From Bacteroidota bacterium (GTDB taxonomy: Bacteria > Bacteroidota > Bacteroidia > Chitinophagales > LD1): a stretch of DNA of 64,000 nt. This document shows, piece by piece, positions 53,789-63,294 of this stretch (the first letter of the stretch is position 1; each line of letters opens with the position of its first letter). The position numbers were made by a program, and so were the translations under genes. The notes beneath the pieces were generated by a model. That model did not search any database, was not told where the DNA came from, and worked only from the letters and a program-made list of their open reading frames with translations. The stretch covers positions 39,644 to 103,643 of the forward strand of contig JAFDYN010000012.1 of NCBI GenBank assembly GCA_018267385.1, written 5' to 3'.

Positions 53789-54410
53789 CAATACACAAGG
53801 CGCTACGATACTAAACTATTGCCTTGGCCTGCTGGATATGACCTCAAAGACGGAATTTGAAAAGCAGCTACAGGCAGACAATACCCTCATGGCAGAGGTG
53901 CGGGCTATGCAGGAGCGCCTGTCTCCATATATCACCCCGGAGATCAAAACACCAGCCCCAAGCCTCCGTGATAAAACATGGGCGCTCATAGACAATGTGC
54001 ACCGTGAGAAGAACATGGATATGAGCAACCTGCCCCTGCTCAATAAATATACCGACTGCACTGCGTGGGATAAAGTGGCAAAACAGCTCCTCCCCAAAAA
54101 GCTGGACAAGACACGCCCCTACATGAAAGTACTGACCGCCAATGAGCGCGTGACGCAGATACTGATCGCTACGAGTGATGACTTTCCCGAGGAGGAGCAT
54201 GACGACCTGCTGGAGAGCTTTATCATACTGGAGGGCGAGTGCGAGTGCCATATAGGCGGCCAGACCGTGCGTGTGAAGGCTGGCGGCTACCTCGAGATAC
54301 CACTGCACACCGATCACGATGTGAGGATAGTCTCTGATGGCATCATAGGCATACTACAGCGCATCAATCTGACCAATGATGCTGAGGCGCTCTCCTGCCA
54401 GAAAGGATAA
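53781..54410 (+). CDS. Cupin-domain anti-sigma factor (ChrR-like)
   Basis: 209 residues. Helical N-terminal half (FEKQLQADNTLMAEVRAMQERLSPYI) such as binds the sigma factor, and a C-terminal cupin (about 115-200: ESFIILEGECECHIGGQTVRVKAGGYLEIPLHTDHDVRI) as in ChrR. The HxxxCxxC zinc motif of ChrR-type N-terminal domains is not visible, so the sensing mode may differ. The cupin retains His residues (LHTDHD) for metal. Starts inside the sigma gene, so the two are translated together. Soluble. Confidence 0.8.
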   Translation: MNNNTQGATILNYCLGLLDMTSKTEFEKQLQADNTLMAEVRAMQERLSPYITPEIKTPAPSLRDKTWALIDNVHREKNMDMSNLPLLNKYTDCTAWDKVAKQLLPKKLDKTRPYMKVLTANERVTQILIATSDDFPEEEHDDLLESFIILEGECECHIGGQTVRVKAGGYLEIPLHTDHDVRIVSDGIIGILQRINLTNDAEALSCQKG

Positions 54411-54422
54411 AACGATCTTCAG

Positions 54423-54447
54423 CCGCTCTCACAAGGAGCGGTTTTTT
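54423..54447 (+). terminator. Terminator of the sigma/anti-sigma operon
   Basis: CCGCTC (54423-54428), 7-nt loop, GAGCGG (54436-54441), then six T residues. It separates the operon from the convergent sensor-kinase gene. Confidence 0.88.
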
Positions 54448-54470
54448 ATTGCCTATATGTGTCAGCAAAC

Positions 54471-56150
54471 TTATGACAGCAGAAACCAAAACCTGCTTCC
54501 GTTGCCATACTCGCTCACCGCGCCTATAGTACCGTTTTGCTTCTCTATGATATCCTTTGAGATAGCCAGCCCCATGCCCGTACCCTTGCCGGCGGTACCC
54601 GGTATCTGAAAATAGCGCTCGAAAACCTTGCCCAGGTATATCTCCTGTATGCCCGGACCGCTATCTGATACAGAGAATTCGACTGCACTATTTTTAGGTA
54701 CTACAGATATATGGATACGGCTATGCTCCGGAGCGAATCGTATGGCATTGGTCAGAAAATTAAGCAAGACCCATGACGACTTTTCCAGATCAGCGTTTAC
54801 CTCAGGGATGTCCGGTACGATATCCGTCTCCAGGCTGATGCCTTTGCTATCAGCCAGGTTCTGCGCCGGGCGGATAGCCTGCTCTACGATTTCCTCCGGC
54901 TTTACTTTTCGGATATTGAGGTTGATATTACCACTCTCTACTTGTGTCATATCCAGTAGCTCGCCGGTGATCTTGAGCAGGCGCAGGCTATCCTCATTCA
55001 TCGTGTCTACCAGTTTGCGCTGTTCCTCATTCAGCGCACCTATACGGCTATCAGCCAGCAGTTTCAGGCTCAGTTTCAGAGAGGAGATAGGTGTCTTCAG
55101 CTCATGAGAGATAGTGGCTATAAAGTTTGTCTTGGCCGCATCCAGCTCCTGGAATCTGGTAATATTCCTCAGGATGATCACAGAGCCTATATGCACGCCA
55201 TCATTATCTATCTCCAGCTTCTCCTTTACAAAGTAGCTCTCCTTGTCATCTGCAAATATTTTGATGAATTTCTCCTGCTCATCCGTCTGTAGCAGGGTGC
55301 GCAGCAGATCATTGTACACTGCCACATCAGCAGCATATTTCCCTATGATATCGCTTTCATGCATGCCCAGTACACCCAGGGCTATGGGATTGGCAAAGAG
55401 TACGTGACCATGCTCATCCAGACCGATCACAGCGTCTTTGAAATTGCTGATGATAGCCTCTATTCGCTTCTTCTCGGTCATTAGCTTCTTCAGGTTACTA
55501 TTTTCATAGGCATCGAGCCGCACGGCCATAGCATTAAATGCCTCAGCAACTTCACCAAACTCATCATGAGAGGTAAAGTTCAAACGAGAGGAATAGTTTC
55601 GACCGGATATATCTCTGATACCCCGCGTCAGCTCCTGTATGGGGTCAGCTATCATACCGGGGAAATTGATCACAAATGTAAAGCTGATCAGGAAGCAGAG
55701 CGTACCCAGGATAGTGATATAGGCAAAGATGCGCTTGGTTGTATTAGTAGAGCTTTGATTTTTTCGCAGGATGGCCTGCATATTCAGGTCTTGCACCTCG
55801 AGTATCTTCTGTCTCAGTATGGACTCTGTCTGCACATCGCGATGGCCTTTCTTATATTTCTCAAAGAGCTGACGAGTCTCTATCGCTATATCCTTCTCTC
55901 CTACCTCCGTGATATTATTCTCCTCTGCCACCAGGTTCTTCTCAAACTTCGCTATGGCAAGGTCACTGTCGCCCTCGTCCAGCGCCTGTATCATATTCTT
56001 AGTGTATTGTATACTCTCGTAGTTATCCTTCAGGATGGCAGAGCTGATGTCTGCCAGCCTGTTGATATAAAAGCTACCGGTGACCGCCAGCAGCAGGATC
56101 AGTGCCAGCAGGAAGAGCAGGCTCAGTCTTATCTTAGTTTTGATCTTCAT
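54471..56150 (-). CDS. HAMP-PAS sensor histidine kinase of the kdp operon
   Basis: 559 residues. TM1 (about 9-30), periplasmic helical sensor (32-140), TM2 (140-162), HAMP (163-215: DPIQELTRGIRDISGRNYSSRL), PAS (225-335), HisKA with His349 (ATISHELKTPISSLKL), HATPase (435-559) with NFLTNAIRFA, DSGPGIQ and GTGMGLAI. It starts 1 bp after the kdpD N-terminal gene, so the two together probably do the work of the single E. coli KdpD. No receiver domain; no kdpE is found in this window. Confidence 0.92.
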   Translation of the reverse strand: MKIKTKIRLSLLFLLALILLLAVTGSFYINRLADISSAILKDNYESIQYTKNMIQALDEGDSDLAIAKFEKNLVAEENNITEVGEKDIAIETRQLFEKYKKGHRDVQTESILRQKILEVQDLNMQAILRKNQSSTNTTKRIFAYITILGTLCFLISFTFVINFPGMIADPIQELTRGIRDISGRNYSSRLNFTSHDEFGEVAEAFNAMAVRLDAYENSNLKKLMTEKKRIEAIISNFKDAVIGLDEHGHVLFANPIALGVLGMHESDIIGKYAADVAVYNDLLRTLLQTDEQEKFIKIFADDKESYFVKEKLEIDNDGVHIGSVIILRNITRFQELDAAKTNFIATISHELKTPISSLKLSLKLLADSRIGALNEEQRKLVDTMNEDSLRLLKITGELLDMTQVESGNINLNIRKVKPEEIVEQAIRPAQNLADSKGISLETDIVPDIPEVNADLEKSSWVLLNFLTNAIRFAPEHSRIHISVVPKNSAVEFSVSDSGPGIQEIYLGKVFERYFQIPGTAGKGTGMGLAISKDIIEKQNGTIGAVSEYGNGSRFWFLLS

Positions 56151-56151
56151 A

Positions 56152-57288
56152 TCACGAGAGTATTATGATGTCTATGTCTGAGGAGGATAGTTTCTTCAGC
56201 AGCTGGTTAAAGATAGCGGTACTAAGGATCACCTTCATCAGATCGAGGTGAGGCTTACCCACGCAGATAGTGGTAGCCTTTCGTTCTTCAGCTATGCGTA
56301 CGATGCTATTGGCCACACTGTCATCTTTGATATTGATCACCTCCGCACCCAGCTCCGTAGCCAGTTTGAAGTTATTGATCAGATGGCGCTGGCTGGCCAG
56401 TGGTATCTTGTCGGTATCTTCCTGTGGTGTCTGCACGTAGAGCACGATCCAGTCTGAGCTATAGTAGGCTGCGAGGCGGGCTGTCTTGCGTATGATCTTG
56501 CGGGCTGTGTCATGATTGCTGCTGATACACGCCAGAAAGCGCTCCGGCTGCAGCGCTACGCCGGGAGGGAGTTCTGTCTCTATCTTACGCTCCACCTGAG
56601 AGGCTACCTCGCGCAGTGCCAGCTCACGTAGCTGTAACAGCTTGTCCGGCTTAAAGAAGTTCTTCAGCGCAGCTTCTATCTTGCTCTGGTCGTATATCCT
56701 GCCCTCTTGTAATCGACGTATTAGCTCCTCTGCAGTCAGGTCTATATTCACCACCTCGTCTGCCATGCGTATCACAGAGTCAGGGACACGCTCGCGGATC
56801 GGTATGCCGGTTATCTTTTCTATCTCCGTATTCAGGCTCTCTATGTGCTGGATATTCATCGCGCTGATCACGTTGATACCTGCATCCAGCAGCTCTACCA
56901 CGTCCTGCCAGCGCTTCTCATTCTTGCTACCCTCGATATTGGTATGGGCCAGTTCATCTACTATCGTCACCTCGGGCCGCGCATTCAGCACTGCCTGCAG
57001 GTCCATCTCCTCCAGTTGCTTTCCTTTGTAGAATACCTTGCGCCGTGGTATCACCGGCAGGTCCCCCAAGAGCGCATGCGTCTCCTCTCTGTTGTGCGTC
57101 TCTATATAGCCTATCCTGACATCTACATGGCGGGCACGTAGCGCATGAGCCTCTTGCAGCATGCGGTAGGTCTTGCCCACACCTGCACTCATGCCTATGT
57201 ATATCTTGAACTTGCCACGCTTTGACTGCTGTATCAGCTCAAGAAAGTGCTCTGCCTGTTTGTCATTGTCTGCCATGACCTCTCCCAT
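56152..57288 (-). CDS. kdpD: KdpD N-terminal sensor protein (KdpD domain plus universal-stress domain)
   Basis: 378 residues. KdpD domain at about 25-235 with Walker A GMSAGVGKTYRML (32-44) and VTIVDELAHTNIEGSKNEKRWQDV, and a UspA-like domain at 245-370 (RFLACISSNHDTARKIIRKT). The kinase part of KdpD is missing here and is replaced by the separate sensor kinase directly downstream, the arrangement usual in Bacteroidota. ATP and second messengers may bind here. ATG at 57276 is an alternative start. Confidence 0.92.
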   Translation of the reverse strand: MGEVMADNDKQAEHFLELIQQSKRGKFKIYIGMSAGVGKTYRMLQEAHALRARHVDVRIGYIETHNREETHALLGDLPVIPRRKVFYKGKQLEEMDLQAVLNARPEVTIVDELAHTNIEGSKNEKRWQDVVELLDAGINVISAMNIQHIESLNTEIEKITGIPIRERVPDSVIRMADEVVNIDLTAEELIRRLQEGRIYDQSKIEAALKNFFKPDKLLQLRELALREVASQVERKIETELPPGVALQPERFLACISSNHDTARKIIRKTARLAAYYSSDWIVLYVQTPQEDTDKIPLASQRHLINNFKLATELGAEVINIKDDSVANSIVRIAEERKATTICVGKPHLDLMKVILSTAIFNQLLKKLSSSDIDIIILS

Positions 57289-57300
57289 CTGCCTTTGGCA

Positions 57301-57327
57301 TCTTCCCTCTCCGAGGGAGAGGGAAGA
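57301..57327. repeat. Perfect 12-bp hairpin just upstream of kdpD
   Basis: TCTTCCCTCTCC (57301-57312), loop gag, GGAGAGGGAAGA (57316-57327). It lies 12 bp before the kdpD start and 44 bp after the porin stop, within the operon. Similar CCCTCTCC hairpins occur as REP elements in Bacteroidota (general knowledge). It could lower kdpD translation or stabilise the upstream mRNA. Confidence 0.7.
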
Positions 57328-57371
57328 ACCTATTGTGTGATATGCGGACCTATTGGTTATACAAAGCTACT

Positions 57372-58850
57372 CTAAAAACGAACCATCATGGCGGCTATGA
57401 AGCGCGTCTCATGTTTCACCAGATCGGGTGTCCAGCCTGTGGGTATCGGCGTGCCATTGTACCCGTCAGGAGAGGTCACTCCGCCGTGACCGGCAAAGTA
57501 CGGCTGCGCAGACTCCCTGTGCACCGCCTGTATCGTAAAGGTGAAAAAGTCATTGGGCATCCAGCTCAGGCTCGTGCTCATATCCCACGCATCAAACGGA
57601 TCTCCCGGATTGGCGCTATAAGGGTGTGTGCCGATGGTCGTGCCGGTAGCAGGATTGATATTCGGGTCAGCATCGCCGCTGGGATACAGTACGAGGTAGC
57701 GGCCCGGATTGTGCATCATGCCACCGCCTATGCACCAGCTGAAATGGTTCTTATCAAACCACAGATTGTGATAAGCCATCCAGCAAAGGAAGTTGGACTG
57801 CTTGCCCGGATTGATACCGGCACCGAAGCCTCCTAGGCCACCACCTGTCTGGAAACCCAGATCGCCTGTGACAGAGATCGCACTCCGGCTCACGCCCTTG
57901 CTCTCTGGCCTATTGTAAAACCTTACCAGAAAACTATTGTCACTGTGGAATCGGAAGCACTTCGGATTATTAGCTACGTCTGCGCCGAAGTAGTTATTTG
58001 ACACGACGCGGATATACTCCTTAGGACTCCAGGTGGTCTGCGAACCGAGGCCCGGCATACTATTGAACTTGCCATAGGTTTGCCAGCCATTGATGATCCA
58101 TATTTCCTGCTTCAGATTGCGCGTAGGGAATAGCTGTATCCGCACGCCATTGAAGAACCACGGTGTATTGTCTGATGTGAAAGAAGGCTGATAGGTCCAG
58201 TTTTCACAGTTGTAGTACGAGAACAGGCCGACGTAAGACATAAAGATACCTGCATCCACATTGATGCCATGCATCTTATTGAAATGATAGCCTGCATACG
58301 CTTCACTGAAATAGCGATAGGCTGTATTGAGATTGTAGCCGCCTCGATTCCAGCTGGCGTCATTTCTTGGCACCACGGTAGAGCGTGTACCGAGCTGCAG
58401 CTGTATCTTGGCGCGGACATTCCTGTAGTTGAACTCGCCACCTAGAGATGCCAGTGAGACCTCTACTTCATTATTCCTTGCGAGCGCTGTTGATCCTATC
58501 ACTGTATTGTCTATCGGGTGTGCCAGCGAGGCTGTATAGTTCACATCTACCATCACGATAGGAGTGAAATATTTCGTAGCGAATGGAGTCTCGTGTCTGC
58601 GGTCATTGCCATTCAGCCAGGTCAGGTCATATTGGGCAAACGGCTCTCCCGCAGCGCTGGTATCGATTGATCGCGGGTGCTTTTTCTTATCCAGAAAGGC
58701 ATCGAGGAAGCGCTGGCCTACTTCTTTTGCCTGAGTCTTGCCGCCAGATGTATTGGATGCTGTAGTGGTTTGAGTATTGACGTAGGTATCTTGAGCAAAT
58801 GCATGGCTGCATATGCCCAAGAACAGTATGGGTAAAAGCCGCTTCTTCAT
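57372..58850 (-). CDS. Outer-membrane beta-barrel porin of the kdp operon (BBP2-like)
   Basis: 492 residues. Signal peptide (KKRLLPILFLGICSHAFAQ), a short linker, then a barrel beginning LTWLNGNDRRHETPFATKYFTPIVMVDVNYTASL and ending ETRFIAAMMVRF. The composition matches beta-barrel porin family 2 (OmpL-like), which often follows kdpC in Bacteroidota. It lies 6 bp after kdpC. A likely role is to let K+ through the outer membrane when it is scarce (inference). Confidence 0.83.
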   Translation of the reverse strand: MKKRLLPILFLGICSHAFAQDTYVNTQTTTASNTSGGKTQAKEVGQRFLDAFLDKKKHPRSIDTSAAGEPFAQYDLTWLNGNDRRHETPFATKYFTPIVMVDVNYTASLAHPIDNTVIGSTALARNNEVEVSLASLGGEFNYRNVRAKIQLQLGTRSTVVPRNDASWNRGGYNLNTAYRYFSEAYAGYHFNKMHGINVDAGIFMSYVGLFSYYNCENWTYQPSFTSDNTPWFFNGVRIQLFPTRNLKQEIWIINGWQTYGKFNSMPGLGSQTTWSPKEYIRVVSNNYFGADVANNPKCFRFHSDNSFLVRFYNRPESKGVSRSAISVTGDLGFQTGGGLGGFGAGINPGKQSNFLCWMAYHNLWFDKNHFSWCIGGGMMHNPGRYLVLYPSGDADPNINPATGTTIGTHPYSANPGDPFDAWDMSTSLSWMPNDFFTFTIQAVHRESAQPYFAGHGGVTSPDGYNGTPIPTGWTPDLVKHETRFIAAMMVRF

Positions 58851-58856
58851 TTATGA

Positions 58857-59420
58857 TTATTTAGTGTGATCGAGGGAAATATTAAGTTGCAGAACATTGA
58901 CTTTAGATGGTCCGAAGAGACCAAAGAGCGGTCCCTGTATATGCTGTGCTACGAGTGCTTTCAGCTTGTCTTCGGAGATGCCCCTGACATTAGCGATACG
59001 AGGCACCTGTACATATGCCGCCTCCGGCGAAATATCTGGATCCAGCCCACTGGCCGAGGCTGTGACCAGCTCTACGGGTATATCAGCTCTTTTCACAGCA
59101 GAGTTCTTGATCAGAAAGGTATCAATGGCAACCTGCACGGAGGTAAGGTATTCAGGATTAGTAGGACCCTTGTTTGATCCTCCTGATCCGGCAGCATTGT
59201 AGCCCACAGCAGAGGGGCGGCCATTGAAATATTTGTCCTGCGTGAAGGACTGGCCTATCAGCGTATAGCCTACCGTCTTGCCATTTACCTCTACCGTGTC
59301 GCCTTTGCCATGCGATGGAGTGAAGTATGCAATGCCCCAGATAAAAGCCGGGTAAACTATGCAGCATACTACCAGTAAAACTACTGTGAGCCGGATGGCA
59401 GAAAAAACATGAGTCTTCAT
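58857..59420 (-). CDS. kdpC: Potassium-transporting ATPase subunit C
   Basis: Small subunit that stabilises the KdpFABC K+ pump. 187 residues with one N-terminal helix (RLTVVLLVVCCIVYPAFIWGIA), GQSFTQDKYFNGRPSAVGYNAAGSGGSN, the NPEYLTSVQ segment, DIPVELVTASASGLDPDISPEAA and a typical end RGISEDKLKALVAQHIQGP. Six bases separate it from kdpB and from the porin. Confidence 0.96.
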   Translation of the reverse strand: MKTHVFSAIRLTVVLLVVCCIVYPAFIWGIAYFTPSHGKGDTVEVNGKTVGYTLIGQSFTQDKYFNGRPSAVGYNAAGSGGSNKGPTNPEYLTSVQVAIDTFLIKNSAVKRADIPVELVTASASGLDPDISPEAAYVQVPRIANVRGISEDKLKALVAQHIQGPLFGLFGPSKVNVLQLNISLDHTK

Positions 59421-59426
59421 GATCGA

Positions 59427-61475
59427 TCAATAAAAGAGTGAAACAATAAGGTCTATCAGCTTGATACCGATGAAGGGTACAATGACCCCTCCCAGTCCGT
59501 ATATCAGAAGGTTGCGCCGCAGGAGGGCACTGGCGCCTATCGGCTTGTACTGCACACCACGCAGGGCCAGTGGTATCAGCGCAGGGATGATGATCGCATT
59601 GAAGATCACCGCCGAGAGGATGGCAGTCTCCGGTGAGTGCAGGCGCATGATGTTCATACTTTGCAAAGCAGGTATCGATGCAATGAAAAGTGCCGGTACG
59701 ATAGCGAAATATTTGGCTACGTCATTGGCTATGGAGAAAGTGGTCAGCGTACCACGCGTCATCAGTAGCTGCTTGCCTATCTCCACGATCTCTATGAGCT
59801 TGGTAGGGTCGTTATCGAGGTCCACCATATTGCCGGCTTCTTTGGCTGCCTGTGTGCCGCTATTCATCGCTACGCCTACGTCTGCCTGTGCCAGTGCGGG
59901 TGCATCATTGGTACCATCACCCATCATGGCTACCAGCTTGCCCTGCTGCTGCTCGCGGCGGATATAGTTCATCTTATCCTCCGGCTTTGCCTCGGCTATG
60001 AAGTCATCCACGCCCGCCTTCTCTGCTATAAATTTTGCGGTGAGCGGATTGTCACCAGTCACCATCACGGTCTTGACGCCCATCCTGCGCAGCCGCTCAA
60101 AGCGCTCACTGATGCCCGGCTTGATGATATCCTGTAGCTCTATCACCCCGACCACTTTCTCATCCTGAGAGACCACCAGTGGTGTGCCTCCATTGGAGGA
60201 TATGAGCCTCACCCTTTCTGCTGTCTCATCAGGAAATTTATTACCTGCATTCTCCGTCAGCTTTTTGATCGCGTCATACGCACCCTTGCGGATACGTTTG
60301 CCAGCAGGCAGATCTACACCGCTACAGCGCGTCTCAGCGGTGAACTTGATCATAGTAGCGCCGGCGATAGACAATCGCTGTGTAACATCCCTGCCAGCCA
60401 GCTCTACTATAGATTTACCCTCCGGTGTGTCATCTGCCAGAGATGAGAGTGCACATATTTCTATGAAACTTTTTTCTTCAATATCATTTGCCGGCCAGAA
60501 GCTGGTAGCTTTGCGGTTGCCTATCGTGATAGTGCCCGTCTTATCCAACAGCAGGGTGTCTATATCGCCGGCGGTCTCTACAGCTTTACCTGACTTTGTG
60601 ATCACATTTGCGCGAAGGGCACGGTCCATGCCGGCTATACCGATGGCAGAGAGCAGGCCGCCGATAGTAGTGGGTATCAGGCATACGAAGAGCGAGATAT
60701 AAGCTGCGATAGTGATAGGTGTATGCGCATACTGCGCAAAGGGCTGCAAGGTCACGCACACGATCACAAAGACCAGCGTAAAGCCTGCCAGTAGGATAGT
60801 CAGGGCTATCTCATTGGGCGTCTTCTGCCGTGAAGCTCCCTCTACGAGTGCGATCATCTTGTCGAGGAATGATTCTCCCGCCTCAGTCGTGACCTGTACC
60901 TTGATACGGTCTGAGAGGACTTTGGTGCCGCCTGTCACGCTTGATTTATCGCCGCCGGCCTCACGGATCACGGGGGCAGACTCACCGGTGATGGCGCTCT
61001 CATCTATCGTAGCGAGGCCCTCTATGATCTCGCCGTCAGTCGGTATGATATCGCCTGCTTCGCAGAAAAAGACGTCGCCCTTTTTGAGCTGAGAGGACAT
61101 GACCTCCATCGTGCTGAGATTGAAGCCAGGCCTGTCACCTACTATTACTTTTGCCTTGGTCTCTTCGCGTGTCTTGCGCAGTGAGTCGGCTTGAGCCTTA
61201 CCTCTCGCCTCCGCTATCGCTTCGGCAAAATTTGCGAATAGCAAGGTGAGAAAAAGGATCACAAAGACAACGAGATTATAGATAAAAGAGCCTTGTGTTT
61301 TATCACCGGAGATCAGTGTGTAGAGCGTGACTACGAGCATGACCAGGGTGCCCAGCTCTACGGTAAACATGACCGGATTGCGGTACATGCTACGTGGGTC
61401 TAGCTTCACAAAGCTCTGGCCCAGCGCCTCGCGCATCATGTCTGATTGGAATAAAGATGTATTCTGAGATTTCAT
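59427..61475 (-). CDS. kdpB: Potassium-transporting P-type ATPase catalytic subunit B
   Basis: 682 residues. Phosphorylation site Asp311 in [10 protein letters not shown], actuator TGES at 163-166, hinge [19 protein letters not shown], and KSGKAVE / [20 protein letters not shown]. Seven helices in family positions, with KdpB-specific [21 protein letters not shown]. Couples ATP hydrolysis to K+ movement through KdpA. Twelve bases after kdpA. Confidence 0.97.
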   Translation of the reverse strand: MKSQNTSLFQSDMMREALGQSFVKLDPRSMYRNPVMFTVELGTLVMLVVTLYTLISGDKTQGSFIYNLVVFVILFLTLLFANFAEAIAEARGKAQADSLRKTREETKAKVIVGDRPGFNLSTMEVMSSQLKKGDVFFCEAGDIIPTDGEIIEGLATIDESAITGESAPVIREAGGDKSSVTGGTKVLSDRIKVQVTTEAGESFLDKMIALVEGASRQKTPNEIALTILLAGFTLVFVIVCVTLQPFAQYAHTPITIAAYISLFVCLIPTTIGGLLSAIGIAGMDRALRANVITKSGKAVETAGDIDTLLLDKTGTITIGNRKATSFWPANDIEEKSFIEICALSSLADDTPEGKSIVELAGRDVTQRLSIAGATMIKFTAETRCSGVDLPAGKRIRKGAYDAIKKLTENAGNKFPDETAERVRLISSNGGTPLVVSQDEKVVGVIELQDIIKPGISERFERLRRMGVKTVMVTGDNPLTAKFIAEKAGVDDFIAEAKPEDKMNYIRREQQQGKLVAMMGDGTNDAPALAQADVGVAMNSGTQAAKEAGNMVDLDNDPTKLIEIVEIGKQLLMTRGTLTTFSIANDVAKYFAIVPALFIASIPALQSMNIMRLHSPETAILSAVIFNAIIIPALIPLALRGVQYKPIGASALLRRNLLIYGLGGVIVPFIGIKLIDLIVSLFY

Positions 61476-61487
61476 GAGTAGTCAGTC

Positions 61488-63209
61488 TTAGTGCATGGAG
61501 AAATGCTCGGCTATCGGCCCGAGTGCCAGTGAGGGGAAGAATGCCAGCGCAGCGATGATGAAAATGACGCCAAAGACCATGAGGCCAAAGGTGGCAGTAT
61601 CTGTCTGTAGTGTGCCTGCACTCTCGGGTATGTATTTCTTCTTTGCCAGTATGCCTGCTATGGCCACCGGGCCGATGATAGGCAGGTAGCGCCCGAGTAT
61701 CATCACGATACCGGCGGTGATATTCCAGAATGGATTATTATCACTCAGCCCTTCAAAGCCGCTGCCATTATTAGCTGAGCTGGAGGTGTACTGATAGAGC
61801 ATCTGTGAGAAGCCGTGATAGCCGCCATTACTGAGCCATGTGGAGGCCTTGCCGCTAAACCACCAGCCCATAGTAGTATCATGCGCGGCAAAGTAAGATG
61901 ACAGCGCTGTTCCTACCAGTATCAGGAAGGGATGCAGCAGTGCGATCAGTATCGCGATCTTCATCTCGCGTGCTTCGATTTTCTTGCCCAGAAACTCCGG
62001 TGTGCGGCCCACCATCAGGCCACTGATGAAGACAGCGATGATGATAAAGATGTAGAAATTGAGGATGCCGACACCCTTGCCGCCGTAGAAGCAATTGACC
62101 ATCATGCCGAGCATCTGGTTCATACCGGAGAGGGGCATGAAGCTATCGTGCATCGCATTGACAGAGCCGGTAGAGATCACGGTAGTGAGGATGCTCCAGT
62201 AGGCAGATATGGCAGCACCAAAGCGCACTTCCTTGCCCTCCATAGCGCCACTATGCGTGTCTATGCCCATGTGGGTGATCATCGGGTTGCCGTTCATCTC
62301 CAGCATGATAGTAGGGATGGTGAGTAGCAGAAATCCGATGGTCATCACGCTGAATATCATCACAGCGAGCTTCCTCCTTTTCAGATAATAACCGAGTGCA
62401 AAGACCAGCGCCATAGGCAGCAGCGACTGCGCTATCAACTCTATGATGCAGGTGAGGTAGTTGGGATTCTCCAGTGGATGCGCACTATTGGCGCCGAAGA
62501 AGCCGCCACCATTTGTACCCAGGTGCTTGATAGGTACAAAGGCCGCTACAGGGCCACGTGACACCTGCATGCTATCGCCTTGTAGCGTGGTGATGGTATC
62601 CTTGCCTTCCCATGTCATCGGCATGCCATTCAGCAAAAATATGACGGCTACTATTACAGAGAGTGGCAGCAGTATGCGCGTGATGGTTTTGACAAAGTAG
62701 TTGTAGAAGTTGCCCAGCTTATCTGTCGTGCGTTCCTTCATCGCATTGATCACCACAGCCAGCGCAGCAACACCGGTAGCAGCAGAGACAAACTGCAAAA
62801 ACATCAGTACGCCTATCTGCGTGAAGTATGACACGCCCGTTTCTCCGCTATAGTCTTGCAGGTTGCAATTGACCAGGAAGCTGATGGCAGTATTGAATGC
62901 CAGATCTGGCGACATGGAGGGGTTGTGGTCGGGATTGAGCGGCAGCGAACCCTGTATCATCAGTATCACCATCGCGTAGAGAAACCAGACGAAGTTGATC
63001 GTGAGCAGGGCGAGGAGGTTGTCCCGCCAGTCCATCTCGCGTGTGGCATCTATACCGCTCACGCGGAAGAAGAACCGCTCTGCGGGAGCGAGGAAATCCA
63101 GCATGGTCTGCTCACCGGCAAAGATCTTTGCAATGTACTTTCCCAGCGGGATAGCGAGTAAAACAGTAGCAATGAAAGTGGCTACCACACCTATGATCTC
63201 AGTATGCAT
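61488..63209 (-). CDS. kdpA: Potassium-transporting ATPase potassium-binding subunit A
   Basis: 573 residues from the ATG at 63209, which gives the standard N-terminus (HTEIIGVVATFIATVLLAIPLGKYIAKIF); a longer frame from 63350 overlaps kdpF and is not used. Ten helices with the four selectivity-filter loops, for example FLVNCNLQDYSGETG, KHLGTNGGGFFGANS, STGSVNAMHDS and SSANNGSGFEGLSDNNPFWN. Forms the K+ channel-like part of the pump. It begins 4 bp after kdpF. Confidence 0.96.
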   Translation of the reverse strand: MHTEIIGVVATFIATVLLAIPLGKYIAKIFAGEQTMLDFLAPAERFFFRVSGIDATREMDWRDNLLALLTINFVWFLYAMVILMIQGSLPLNPDHNPSMSPDLAFNTAISFLVNCNLQDYSGETGVSYFTQIGVLMFLQFVSAATGVAALAVVINAMKERTTDKLGNFYNYFVKTITRILLPLSVIVAVIFLLNGMPMTWEGKDTITTLQGDSMQVSRGPVAAFVPIKHLGTNGGGFFGANSAHPLENPNYLTCIIELIAQSLLPMALVFALGYYLKRRKLAVMIFSVMTIGFLLLTIPTIMLEMNGNPMITHMGIDTHSGAMEGKEVRFGAAISAYWSILTTVISTGSVNAMHDSFMPLSGMNQMLGMMVNCFYGGKGVGILNFYIFIIIAVFISGLMVGRTPEFLGKKIEAREMKIAILIALLHPFLILVGTALSSYFAAHDTTMGWWFSGKASTWLSNGGYHGFSQMLYQYTSSSANNGSGFEGLSDNNPFWNITAGIVMILGRYLPIIGPVAIAGILAKKKYIPESAGTLQTDTATFGLMVFGVIFIIAALAFFPSLALGPIAEHFSMH

Positions 63210-63213
63210 AGCG

Positions 63214-63291
63214 TCAGAATTTTTCGGGTTTGAGCAGGACATAAATGAGGTACCCGAATACGAAAAGCGAGAGGACGAATAAGGCTGCCAT
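63214..63291 (-). CDS. kdpF: Potassium-transporting ATPase small subunit F
   Basis: 25 residues, a single membrane helix ending in LLKPEKF, which is the conserved C-terminal KPE(R/K)F of KdpF. Start ATG at 63291, stop at 63214-63216, 4 bp before kdpA. KdpF stabilises the KdpFABC complex. The gene is too short for ordinary gene callers. Confidence 0.9.
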   Translation of the reverse strand: MAALFVLSLFVFGYLIYVLLKPEKF

Positions 63292-63294
63292 CGG

